Part shown: positions 23,141 to 31,259 of the stretch, piece after piece | Numbering within the stretch: the stretch's first letter is position 1 | How the letters are laid out: each line of letters opens with the position of its first letter | DNA from: Zerene cesonia | Taxonomy: Eukaryota; Arthropoda; Insecta; Lepidoptera; Pieridae | Reading direction: 5' to 3' | NCBI RefSeq assembly: GCF_012273895.1 | Contig: NW_024045135.1 | Span: forward strand, 1,178,001 to 1,242,000 | Length of the DNA: 64,000 nucleotides | Translations under genes and position numbers: made by a program | Notes under the pieces: model-generated | The model's database searches: none | What the model was told of the DNA's origin: nothing | The model's input: the letters and a program-made list of their open reading frames with translations, nothing else

Positions 23141-23579
23141 TGTTTTAAAATAAGCAAAAATATTATGAAATAAGCTTGTTCCAATAAAATTTGATTTTTT
23201 TCAAGTACAAAGAAAGAAAGTAATTAGGAATATGGTCAAGGTACAGAGCGACAAACAACTATATAAATATAAATATTTTTTTGTGTATAACTTAATAAAT
23301 TTTAGTTAATAATATAACCTAAAATACAATATTAGTTTCGAAGTTAATAAGACAAATTGATGAAATTATTGCCACTGACTCTTGTTAAATGTACAAAGTT
23401 TGAGTCAAATCTGTTCATTTAAAGCGCCAGTTCCATACAAACAAACTTGTGAATCTTATTAATCATAATAAAAAGGCTTCCTTCCTTTTAAATATGCTTT
23501 TATAAGCTTCCTAAAAATCAAATATAATAATTATAATAAGGAAAAACCACACTTAATTTATCAACATACTTATCATGGA

Positions 23580-23588
23580 TATAAAAAG
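23580..23588 (+). promoter_or_regulatory. TATA box of HSP20-like paralogue 2
   Basis: TATAAAAAG, followed by GCGATTCGATATCAAAC and a CATAAT element about 30 bases down. The block AAAAGGCGA...TCAAAC...CAT(A/T)AT recurs before the paralogue at 25401. A TCAGT initiator-like site at 23618-23622 is slightly far from the TATA box. Confidence 0.6.
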
Positions 23589-23636
23589 GCGATTCGATAT
23601 CAAACAGACATAATATCTCAGTATTGTTTGTGCACA

Positions 23637-24197
23637 ATGTATCGTCTCATATCTCTCGCAGTTCTCCTGGCCGCGGTCAATTGTCATTGGTCTTCAGAGT
23701 CATCGGAAGAGGGTTCGTGGGAGCATCATGATCATAGGCCTGGCGGTTGTTTGCATAAACATTCTACATGGTTCCATTTCAATGTGGTTGGAGAGGAAGC
23801 AATGGAAGGTGACGAAACGTATCAAGAATATTGTAAAACTACTTCAAATGTAGCTCGAGAAATGTATGGACCATACGGCTATTTTTTAAAGTACCATCTG
23901 CCAAGTTTTAATGAAAACAACATAACAGTGCAGATGAAACATAGAGCTCTGTTTGTTAAGGCTGCGAATTCTACAAACGTTTTTGAAGATGTTAAATTGC
24001 TGTCTGATATACTGAAAGTGGAAAATGCGAAATGGTATCTTAATGGTGACTTTTTAGAAGTTCGTGTTCCGTATAAGGTAGAAATGGAAATTGAGAAGAC
24101 TACTTCGTGTGATAATTTTATAAATCAAAATATTCGGAACGTTGTACATGCTGCTCCGATTATATTTAATATCGAAAATTTTATTATTGAAGAATAG
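23637..24197 (+). CDS. Secreted HSP20-like protein (186 aa), paralogue 2
   Basis: Intronless gene. I start it at ATG 23637 (MYRLISLAVLLAAVNC), which aligns with the start of the paralogue at 25401; the in-frame TTG at 23628 is not needed. The signal peptide is residues 1-16. The mature part starts HWSSESSEEG, a short acidic linker with several His. The C-terminal HSP20-like domain spans about residues 80-147: GYFLKYHLPSF, NNITVQMKHRALFVKAANS, LLSDILKVENAKWYLNGDFL and EVRVPYKVE. After it comes a conserved Cys tail motif (SCDNFIN). The closest relative is the gene at 25401, which is about the same size. The family is known for holdase chaperone activity. Export and the tail are departures, and the role is inferred only. 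TATA-like box 43-57 bases upstream; poly(A) signal 24303-24308. Confidence 0.88.
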   Translation: MYRLISLAVLLAAVNCHWSSESSEEGSWEHHDHRPGGCLHKHSTWFHFNVVGEEAMEGDETYQEYCKTTSNVAREMYGPYGYFLKYHLPSFNENNITVQMKHRALFVKAANSTNVFEDVKLLSDILKVENAKWYLNGDFLEVRVPYKVEMEIEKTTSCDNFINQNIRNVVHAAPIIFNIENFIIEE

Positions 24198-24302
24198 AGA
24201 TTATTTAAGAATTTATGCGGTTTTACGATTGCAAAAAGAGCCTAAAGAAAAGTAGCTGTTTTTAAATGTTCGGTTGTACTACAGTTATACTTAGATATAC
24301 TC

Positions 24303-24308
24303 AATAAA
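24303..24308 (+). terminator. Poly(A) signal of HSP20-like paralogue 2
   Basis: AATAAA, 105 bases after the TAG stop. Confidence 0.6.
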
Positions 24309-24516
24309 TATACTAATTATTTTAATAATAATAATAACAATCGTCTTTATTTAGTTCTCACAACATTAGTACATAACAAAAACGATAAAATACAGATTAT
24401 TTATTACTTACTAAAAGAGCTTGAAGTGTGTAAATATTATAAAAGTTAGCGCTGCGATTATATCCAACATTAATAAACACTTAAATAATATGTTTTATTA
24501 TGTCTTATCTCTTTTG

Positions 24517-24715
24517 TCATTTTACCTTGTCTACAATATTTATTGGATCATCATTTAAAATTTCGTTGTCACAAGATTGTTTACTTTTGTATATTGGCTC
24601 ATTTTTAGTAATAACATTATCGACAATGAAATTTGATACATATTAATAAGAATTTTGTAAATAAGCCCATCATATTTTATCAGCATTGTTTTTAAACAAT
24701 ATTTAGGACTATTAC
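24517..24715 (-). pseudogene. Decayed C-terminal fragment of a fourth HSP20-like paralogue
   Basis: On the minus strand the last frame before a TGA reads ...EPIYKSKQSCDNEILNDD..., matching the Cys tail of the cluster (SCDNFIN, CGENIN and CPNSIN in the three intact genes). Just upstream, in another frame, YDGLIYKILINMYQISL can be aligned with LQGDKLKIMIPYKVPL of the 426-aa protein, with stops and a frameshift between the two pieces. A canonical AATAAA lies just past the stop (24494-24499). It sits head-to-head between paralogues 2 and 3, on the same strand as the 426-aa gene. The similarity is short, so this could be chance. If real, it is a dead gene copy. Confidence 0.4.
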
Positions 24716-24910
24716 ATAAAAATGAGCATTTGTCTTCTCAATTAATATTATGAACTAAGGGTGCAGGGGGGTAAGTCTATCCTTACCATCAATTTACAAG
24801 TATATACCGTAAAATAAAGTACTACTATTCAAGCTTCGTTGTCTACACTAAAGAGTGGCTAGAGAAAAATCGCTCGACACCTCAACGTTCTTATAATATA
24901 TATGTATGAA

Positions 24911-25110
24911 ACATCCTACTTATATGATAATGCAAAAAATTTTAAGGATATGTGTGTTTGTTACTCTTTCACGCAAAAACTGCTAAACCGATTTCAATGA
25001 AATTTGGTACGTAGATAGCTAGACAACTGAAATAACATATAGGATTTTTATCCCGATATTCTTACGGGATACGGACTCACGGGGGTGAAACCGCGGGGCG
25101 CAGCTAGTAT
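24911..25110 (-). repeat. Family D repeat between HSP20-like paralogues 2 and 3
   Basis: CATCCTACTTATATGATAATGC ... GGGGTGAAACCGCGGGGCGCAGCTAG. Complete inverted copy in the intergenic space. Confidence 0.8.
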
Positions 25111-25345
25111 TAAATATAAGAAGAATATCTTAGACCAAACCAGTCATATAATTACAACCGAAATTCACTTTAGGTTTTTAAATTCAAATCAATTATTTTA
25201 ATTGTACAACATTTTTTACGCATTTCCCAGATCCTTTTTTACTCAAAGCACAATTTTATACAGCGATGCAATATAATGCTTACTTTAATAAACAAAACAG
25301 GGAAAACCACGTTACATTATGGCTATAAATATTCTTATCGTGAAC

Positions 25346-25372
25346 TTATTAAAAGGCGACGCGAGTTCAAAC
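25346..25372 (+). promoter_or_regulatory. Conserved core-promoter block of HSP20-like paralogue 3
   Basis: TTATTAAAAGGCGAC followed by GCGAGTTCAAAC, and then CATTAT at 25376. The same order and spacing (AAAAGGCGA, TCAAAC, CATAAT) occur before paralogue 2. A second TATA-like motif, TATAAATA, lies at 25324-25331. The block being kept while the flanks diverge suggests it is the working promoter. Confidence 0.5.
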
Positions 25373-25400
25373 TGGCATTATCAAATGATCACCGGGCACG

Positions 25401-26024
25401 ATGTATCGTGTTATAGCTTTTGCTGTTCTGCTGACCGTGGTGAATTGTCATTGGTGCCATGGAGGACCGGGACCTTGTTGGCATCACCCACCTCATCGTT
25501 TCCATCATCATCATCACGGTCATCCATGGCATCACAGACATGGACCTGATTTCAAGTTCGACATGATTGCAGACAAGGTTATTGAAAGTGACGAGGCATA
25601 TCAAGAATACTGCAAGACCCATTCCAATATAGCTCAAGAGATGTTTGGACCAGACGGTTATACTTTGAAGTACAAGCTACCAGGGTTTGATGAAAGGAGT
25701 ATGTCAGTGCAGATAAAACATAGAGTTGTATTTGTAAAAGCTGCGAAGTCAACAGAAGTATTCCAAGACGTTAAAGTGCTATCAGATATACTGAAAATGG
25801 ACGATGCGAAATGGTATCACGAAGATGATTTCTTAGTAGTTACTGTTCCATATAAGATAGCAATAGGCGTTGAAACGACTGGTCCATGTGGTGAGAATAT
25901 AAACAGAGAAGTTCAGAATGTTTTACAGGACTCCCCACCTGTCGATATCGGTAATTTATATAGAAATGGAGTGAATGGATTACCCGCTTTAAATTTCTCA
26001 CCTAATAATAAGGTCGTTAAATAG
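25401..26024 (+). CDS. Secreted HSP20-like protein with His-rich linker (207 aa), paralogue 3
   Basis: Intronless. Signal peptide MYRVIAFAVLLTVVNC (1-16), then HWCHGG and a strongly His-rich stretch (residues about 28-47, including five consecutive His), which suggests metal-ion binding (inference). The HSP20-like domain is about residues 86-152: GYTLKYKLPGFDERSMSV, IKHRVVFVKAAKS, VLSDILKMDDAKWYHEDDF and LVVTVPYKI. This is the clearest alpha-crystallin pattern of the three, with LPGF and the final hydrophobic strand before PYK. It ends with the family Cys motif (PCGENIN) and an Asn/Pro-rich tail. The opposite-strand frame over the His codons is a shadow. The nearest downstream signals are ATTAAA at 26039-26044 and AATAAA at 26335-26340. 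Confidence 0.88.
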   Translation: MYRVIAFAVLLTVVNCHWCHGGPGPCWHHPPHRFHHHHHGHPWHHRHGPDFKFDMIADKVIESDEAYQEYCKTHSNIAQEMFGPDGYTLKYKLPGFDERSMSVQIKHRVVFVKAAKSTEVFQDVKVLSDILKMDDAKWYHEDDFLVVTVPYKIAIGVETTGPCGENINREVQNVLQDSPPVDIGNLYRNGVNGLPALNFSPNNKVVK

Positions 26025-26334
26025 GTCGAGTAAATAATAATTAAAGTATGATAATACATGTTACAATTGTGTTGGACTACTGACTCGTCGCTGAATATTA
26101 TAAGTGATAATTCAAAGAAAACGCTAAGGTTTATTTGGTGAAATGCTTTATTTTTCTTGTATGATTTGTGTTAAATTTTAATATCAACAGCATCTATAAC
26201 TCGTGTATTCGCGAGTTTTTTTGAGTTATAGAAAAATAAGTTTATGACTTATTCTGCATATGTTTTATTATAGTTCATTTGCCGCTGGTATAGTTATTCT
26301 TGACCAGGACTGCTGCGCCAGAGAATGTGTCAAA

Positions 26335-26340
26335 AATAAA
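26335..26340 (+). terminator. Candidate poly(A) signal of HSP20-like paralogue 3
   Basis: AATAAA about 310 bases past the stop. The variant ATTAAA at 26039-26044 is nearer, so the true end is uncertain. Confidence 0.35.
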
Positions 26341-26719
26341 CTTACATATATGTAATTTTTCCTTATTAATGCTGGTTTAATAAAGCTCTATTAATAATGG
26401 ACTTTTTTTTAATCATCCAGTTTGTTTTGTATATAAAAGATACCACAAGTATAATTTTATAGAACTCCATATTCAACATATAAATTTATTTATACGTTTG
26501 AGTAATGCATCAGACGATAATTTGTGAACTTTTAATTTCGTGTGACATTTCTGCGAATTTTTTTCATGATAAAAATATAATATGCGGTGAATGATGTGGA
26601 TGTTTACCGTTTTATCTTCAAAGTCTCAAATAAACTAAATTAATAAATGTAAAGTAATCTCATGTCTCTAATAGGGAAATTCTTGTATGATATACTAGTT
26701 TTAAATTTGGAGTAGTTTG

Positions 26720-26875
26720 AAAGATGCATTATTGATAAAGATGTTATATATATAAACCATCCTCTTGAACCACTCAATCTATTAAAAACCCCAATCAAAA
26801 TTTGTTGCGTAGTTTTAAAGATTTAAGCATACATAGGGACAGAGAAAGCGACTTTGTTTTATACTATGCAGTTAT
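26720..26875 (+). repeat. Family E repeat, 5' part missing
   Basis: AAATTTGTTGCGTAGTTTTAAAGATTTAAGC and GCGACTTTGTTTTATACTAT match the copy at 1559. Confidence 0.7.
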
Positions 26876-26904
26876 AGTAATTTATTTTATTATTTTTATA
26901 ATTT

Positions 26905-27130
26905 GCATATTTTTTTTTTTATGTTACAGTCGGCAATGGAGCTGGTGGGACGCCTGATGGTAAGCGCTACCACCGCCCATGAACATTTGAAGAGGCATAA
27001 GGACCATTGCAGACCTTACGCCTCTACAAATGGATTGCCGACTTTTTGGGAAGGGATTAAGAAAGGATTGGCGATAGGAATAAAGGAAATGACTGGGAAG
27101 GGTAAGGAAAAGGATATGTCAGTAACGCTA
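26905..27130 (+). repeat. Family G dispersed repeat
   Basis: Same order: GTCGGCAATGGAGCTGG, AAGAGGCATAAGGACC / GACCTTACGCCTC hairpin, GACTGGGAAGGGTAAGG. The 83-codon frame here is repeat-derived. Confidence 0.75.
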
Positions 27131-27807
27131 ACGAATGAAAAAGTCCGAAGCTGAATAAATACTCAACTGATCATAGTTTAGTTTCTTCTCTCTTAATTAT
27201 GATTTATAATTTGAAAGTGAAAAAGACAGAACGTTTAATATTCGATTAAACCAACTCAATAGTTTTTTAATTTAGAGGAAAAAATTTATGAATCTTTCGA
27301 CTTGTATTTATATTAAAAATGAATATTTACACGGGTATCTCCATATTAGATCAGCAATGACAAACAGACTTATAATCAATTGCAACTATCAGAGTTCACT
27401 GCGGTCGGATATTTACTGTTCGTGATAGCAAGCCAACAGATAAATATTAAAATTATAAGCTCCTTATTGTAAATTCTATAAACGTGTACAATTTAAAATC
27501 TGTTGAGGTAATGTATAAAATACTGTTTTAAAAATTATTTAATACTCAAACCTGGGAAATTGTGTAAAATGATGCATTTAAATACATTTCCTCTAACATA
27601 TATATTATTCTCTTTACTAAAAATATAAACAGATTGTTTCTATGGCGCAATAATAAACTTTTATAATTGAGTAATAATACATTTTTGGCATAGAACATAT
27701 GTGTGCGTGTAATGTTACACAATAAAAACTAGATATTCAAACAGTTATTTCGTTATGTACCTACTAAAGTAATATATTATGATCATCTTAAATATATAAA
27801 AGAAAGT

Positions 27808-28185
27808 CGTGTTAGTTACACTATTTATAACTGAAGAATGGATTAACCAATTTGGCTGAAAATTTGTGCAGAGGTAGCTTGGACCCAGGAGACGAGCGAG
27901 ACATGCGAGATCTTAGTTTCCTGCGACTACGCGGGCATAGCCGCGGGCGGATAGCTAGTATATATATATAAAAGAAAGTCGTGTTAGTTACACTATTTAT
28001 AACTCAAGAATGGCTAAACCGATCAGGTTGAAATTTGGTACAGAGATAGTTTTAGACCCGAGAAAGGACATAGGATAGTTTTTATCCCGGAAATCTAACG
28101 GGAACGGGAAATTTGTCGGTAACCCCCCGAGTCTATCTTATCCGTGACTACGCGAGCAAAGCCGCGGGCGGAATGCTAGTAAAAC
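27808..28185 (+). repeat. Two tandem copies of a short repeat (family F)
   Basis: Copies at about 27795-27960 and 27965-28185 both begin TATATAAAAGAAAGTCGTGTTAG and end with a GCCGCGGGCGGA(A/T)-GCTAGTA terminus. The first copy is diverged in the middle. Ends of the form ...GCTAGT recall Helitron 3' ends, but no hairpin was verified. Confidence 0.6.
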
Positions 28186-28307
28186 ATAAAACCTTTAATT
28201 TTTAAAATTTCTTAGGCATATTTAAAATGAAAATAGTTTTAAAAAACTAAAAAACACGCTTTTAAAGCACGTCAAACTAAAAACTATAAAATAATTTTTA
28301 ATATAAG

Positions 28308-29307
28308 NNNNNNNNNNNNNNNNNNNNNNNNNNNNNNNNNNNNNNNNNNNNNNNNNNNNNNNNNNNNNNNNNNNNNNNNNNNNNNNNNNNNNNNNNNNNN
28401 NNNNNNNNNNNNNNNNNNNNNNNNNNNNNNNNNNNNNNNNNNNNNNNNNNNNNNNNNNNNNNNNNNNNNNNNNNNNNNNNNNNNNNNNNNNNNNNNNNNN
28501 NNNNNNNNNNNNNNNNNNNNNNNNNNNNNNNNNNNNNNNNNNNNNNNNNNNNNNNNNNNNNNNNNNNNNNNNNNNNNNNNNNNNNNNNNNNNNNNNNNNN
28601 NNNNNNNNNNNNNNNNNNNNNNNNNNNNNNNNNNNNNNNNNNNNNNNNNNNNNNNNNNNNNNNNNNNNNNNNNNNNNNNNNNNNNNNNNNNNNNNNNNNN
28701 NNNNNNNNNNNNNNNNNNNNNNNNNNNNNNNNNNNNNNNNNNNNNNNNNNNNNNNNNNNNNNNNNNNNNNNNNNNNNNNNNNNNNNNNNNNNNNNNNNNN
28801 NNNNNNNNNNNNNNNNNNNNNNNNNNNNNNNNNNNNNNNNNNNNNNNNNNNNNNNNNNNNNNNNNNNNNNNNNNNNNNNNNNNNNNNNNNNNNNNNNNNN
28901 NNNNNNNNNNNNNNNNNNNNNNNNNNNNNNNNNNNNNNNNNNNNNNNNNNNNNNNNNNNNNNNNNNNNNNNNNNNNNNNNNNNNNNNNNNNNNNNNNNNN
29001 NNNNNNNNNNNNNNNNNNNNNNNNNNNNNNNNNNNNNNNNNNNNNNNNNNNNNNNNNNNNNNNNNNNNNNNNNNNNNNNNNNNNNNNNNNNNNNNNNNNN
29101 NNNNNNNNNNNNNNNNNNNNNNNNNNNNNNNNNNNNNNNNNNNNNNNNNNNNNNNNNNNNNNNNNNNNNNNNNNNNNNNNNNNNNNNNNNNNNNNNNNNN
29201 NNNNNNNNNNNNNNNNNNNNNNNNNNNNNNNNNNNNNNNNNNNNNNNNNNNNNNNNNNNNNNNNNNNNNNNNNNNNNNNNNNNNNNNNNNNNNNNNNNNN
29301 NNNNNNN
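28308..29307. other. Assembly gap (1000 N)
   Basis: Exactly 1000 N, a conventional placeholder, so the true length is unknown. Long frames reported across it are artefacts. Confidence 0.99.
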
Positions 29308-29385
29308 CGCGGGAAGTGGGAGAAAAATGGGTGTGAGTTACATACATACAAACATACAAGTGAAGCTAATAAAAGCGTGTTAAAA

Positions 29386-29520
29386 TAGACGCTCGTCCCG
29401 TTTGCGCTCATACCCTCTCTGTATACCGAATTTCATCAAAATCCGTTCAGCAGTTTCAGCGTGATTGACGAACAAACATCCAAAAAAACAAACTTACACA
29501 TTTATAATATTAGAGTGATA
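29386..29520 (+). repeat. Family H dispersed repeat, internally deleted
   Basis: GACGCTCGTCCCG, then CGAATTTCATCAAAATCCGTTC and TTATAATATTAGAGTGATAA. The long frame reading from here into the gap is an artefact. Confidence 0.65.
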
Positions 29521-29590
29521 ATGTGATTTAAGGCTTTTTGTCATCTCTTATAACATCTGTCAAAATTAACTAACTAATATAAGAACATTA

Positions 29591-29646
29591 TCATCATCAG
29601 CACATACATGTTCCCACTACCGGGACACAGGCTTCCTATGAGGGTT
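29591..29646 (-). mobile_element. SINE family A 3' fragment, minus strand
   Basis: Only the tail portion remains: ATCATCATCAGCACATACAT and ACACAGGCTTCCTATGAGGG. Confidence 0.55.
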
Positions 29647-29784
29647 ATATACGTAACTTAATAATTCATATATAACCGATTCTAGTTTTTCAATTTCTCG
29701 ACAAAGGCCTCATTTGAAGAGCGCCATTCAATTAAATCCCTATCAGCGTGCAATAAAATTTATTATCTTTTATTAATATTTACT

Positions 29785-29985
29785 AGCAGTGACCCGCGGT
29801 TGAAACCGCGTAAGTCCGTATCCCGTAGGAATATCGGTATAAAAAGTGCCTATGTGTTATTTCAGTTGTCCAGCTATCTAGGAAGCAAATTTCATTGCAA
29901 TCGGTTCAGTAGTTTTAGCGTGAAAGAGTAACAGACGCACACATATGCATCCATCCTCACAAACTTTCGCACTTATAGTATTATT
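29785..29985 (+). repeat. Family D repeat
   Basis: TACTAGCAGTGACCCGCGGTTGAAACCGCG ... CAATCGGTTCAGTAGTTTTAGCG ... CTTATAGTATTATTA. Confidence 0.75.
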
Positions 29986-30093
29986 ATTCACCAATAGATG
30001 TCAGGAAAAAAAACACGAATAAAACACGAATATGACATTTTCTAAAAAAGATTCCTAGCGATTTATCGTTGGAGCCGATTGCGAGATTCCAAT

Positions 30094-30096
<3 letters not shown>

Positions 30097-30133
<37 letters not shown>
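30097..30133. repeat. (AT)n microsatellite
   Basis: Uninterrupted AT dinucleotides, 37 bases. Confidence 0.95.
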
Positions 30134-30134
<1 letters not shown>

Positions 30135-30497
30135 CAAGATATATATTGCTCGTTTAAAGATATAAGATTTGTTGAAATAAGTGCGACAGGAAATATGGTA
30201 GATGCAGGAGTAAAAGAGACAGCTATGACTGATTGCAGCCGTCACAAATTGGCACATCACGGGTTCTACGTGTTTGTGATAATGGTGTGAGAAGTTCAAT
30301 GTTATGATTTGAAATCATCATCTCACTATACACGTTGCAAAAATATAAACATACATTACTTAAATTGCTTCTGATTGAGTTAGCCTTCTAATATTTCCAT
30401 TAAAGATGTAGAAAACAGATAAAAAGTTTGTATGTCACATACATTCACTAAGTGTGCGGACCAATTTTTAGTTATAGTAGATTTTGGTTGGTTTTTT

Positions 30498-30595
30498 ATG
30501 TGACAGAGGGAACAAAGCTGGTGATTCCAAGCGATTACCTCCGTCCATGAACCTTGTAGGAGTGGAATAATAAGGGTGAGGAAAAGGAAACGAGC
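30498..30595 (+). repeat. Family G fragment
   Basis: TTTATGTGACAGAGGGAACAAAGCTGG, CCGTCCATGAACCTTGTAGG and GGGTGAGGAAAAGG. Confidence 0.5.
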
Positions 30596-31204
30596 CTTTA
30601 ATTATTATTAGTATCCTTTTCGTTAAGTAGTAATAGGCTAATTAAATTATTATTGAATTATTGTTTTTTTTTGTTGATTGATGTTTTAAATCGTATTTTA
30701 TTGGAAAATAATATAATCAATCTGCATTGACAATTGAAGTAATAATAACTGATTAAATGACAATTACAAGAATAATAGAAAGTACATAGTTGTATTTGAT
30801 ATACGAGTTAATATAATAAAATATGTATAATGTACATTTTTAACAGAGAGGTTTCATGAATTTCATCTTAAATGAGTCAGAAATACTGAGTTTATCAAAA
30901 ATTACCTTTAAGGACAAAAGGACTTTTATATTTTCGAAAATATAACGAGAGAAAATTTGCAAATTTATGTTGGGTGTGAAATGAAATAAAACTTTAGGTA
31001 TTCAGTTTTTAATTATATTTCTCACAAGATTAAATGAACAATATCATTGCCTTATATGACATAAATAATTATATGAAAACAATTCGCATCAAAAAACAAT
31101 TGACACTAGGTAATATTTGAAAAGACATTTGGCTCTGTTATACATATTTCCAATCATCGTAGTGTCAGATACTTTACAATACGCATTTTAATCACACTGA
31201 ACTA

Positions 31205-31210
31205 TTTATT
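31205..31210 (-). terminator. Poly(A) signal of the vWA gene
   Basis: AATAAA on the minus strand, about 50 bases past the TAA stop. Confidence 0.6.
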
Positions 31211-31259
31211 TTCAGTGTTGGATCACAAAATTCACCTTTGTTCAACCGGTGAATATTAA

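Noticed and set aside
26903..27154. 83-codon frame MELVGRLMVSATTAHEHLKR...
   Set aside because: It is the family G repeat. Other copies have broken frames, so no coding constraint is visible.
28284..29411. Two long minus-strand frames (353-375 codons)
   Set aside because: Almost entirely translated N. Only repeat sequence lies on each side.
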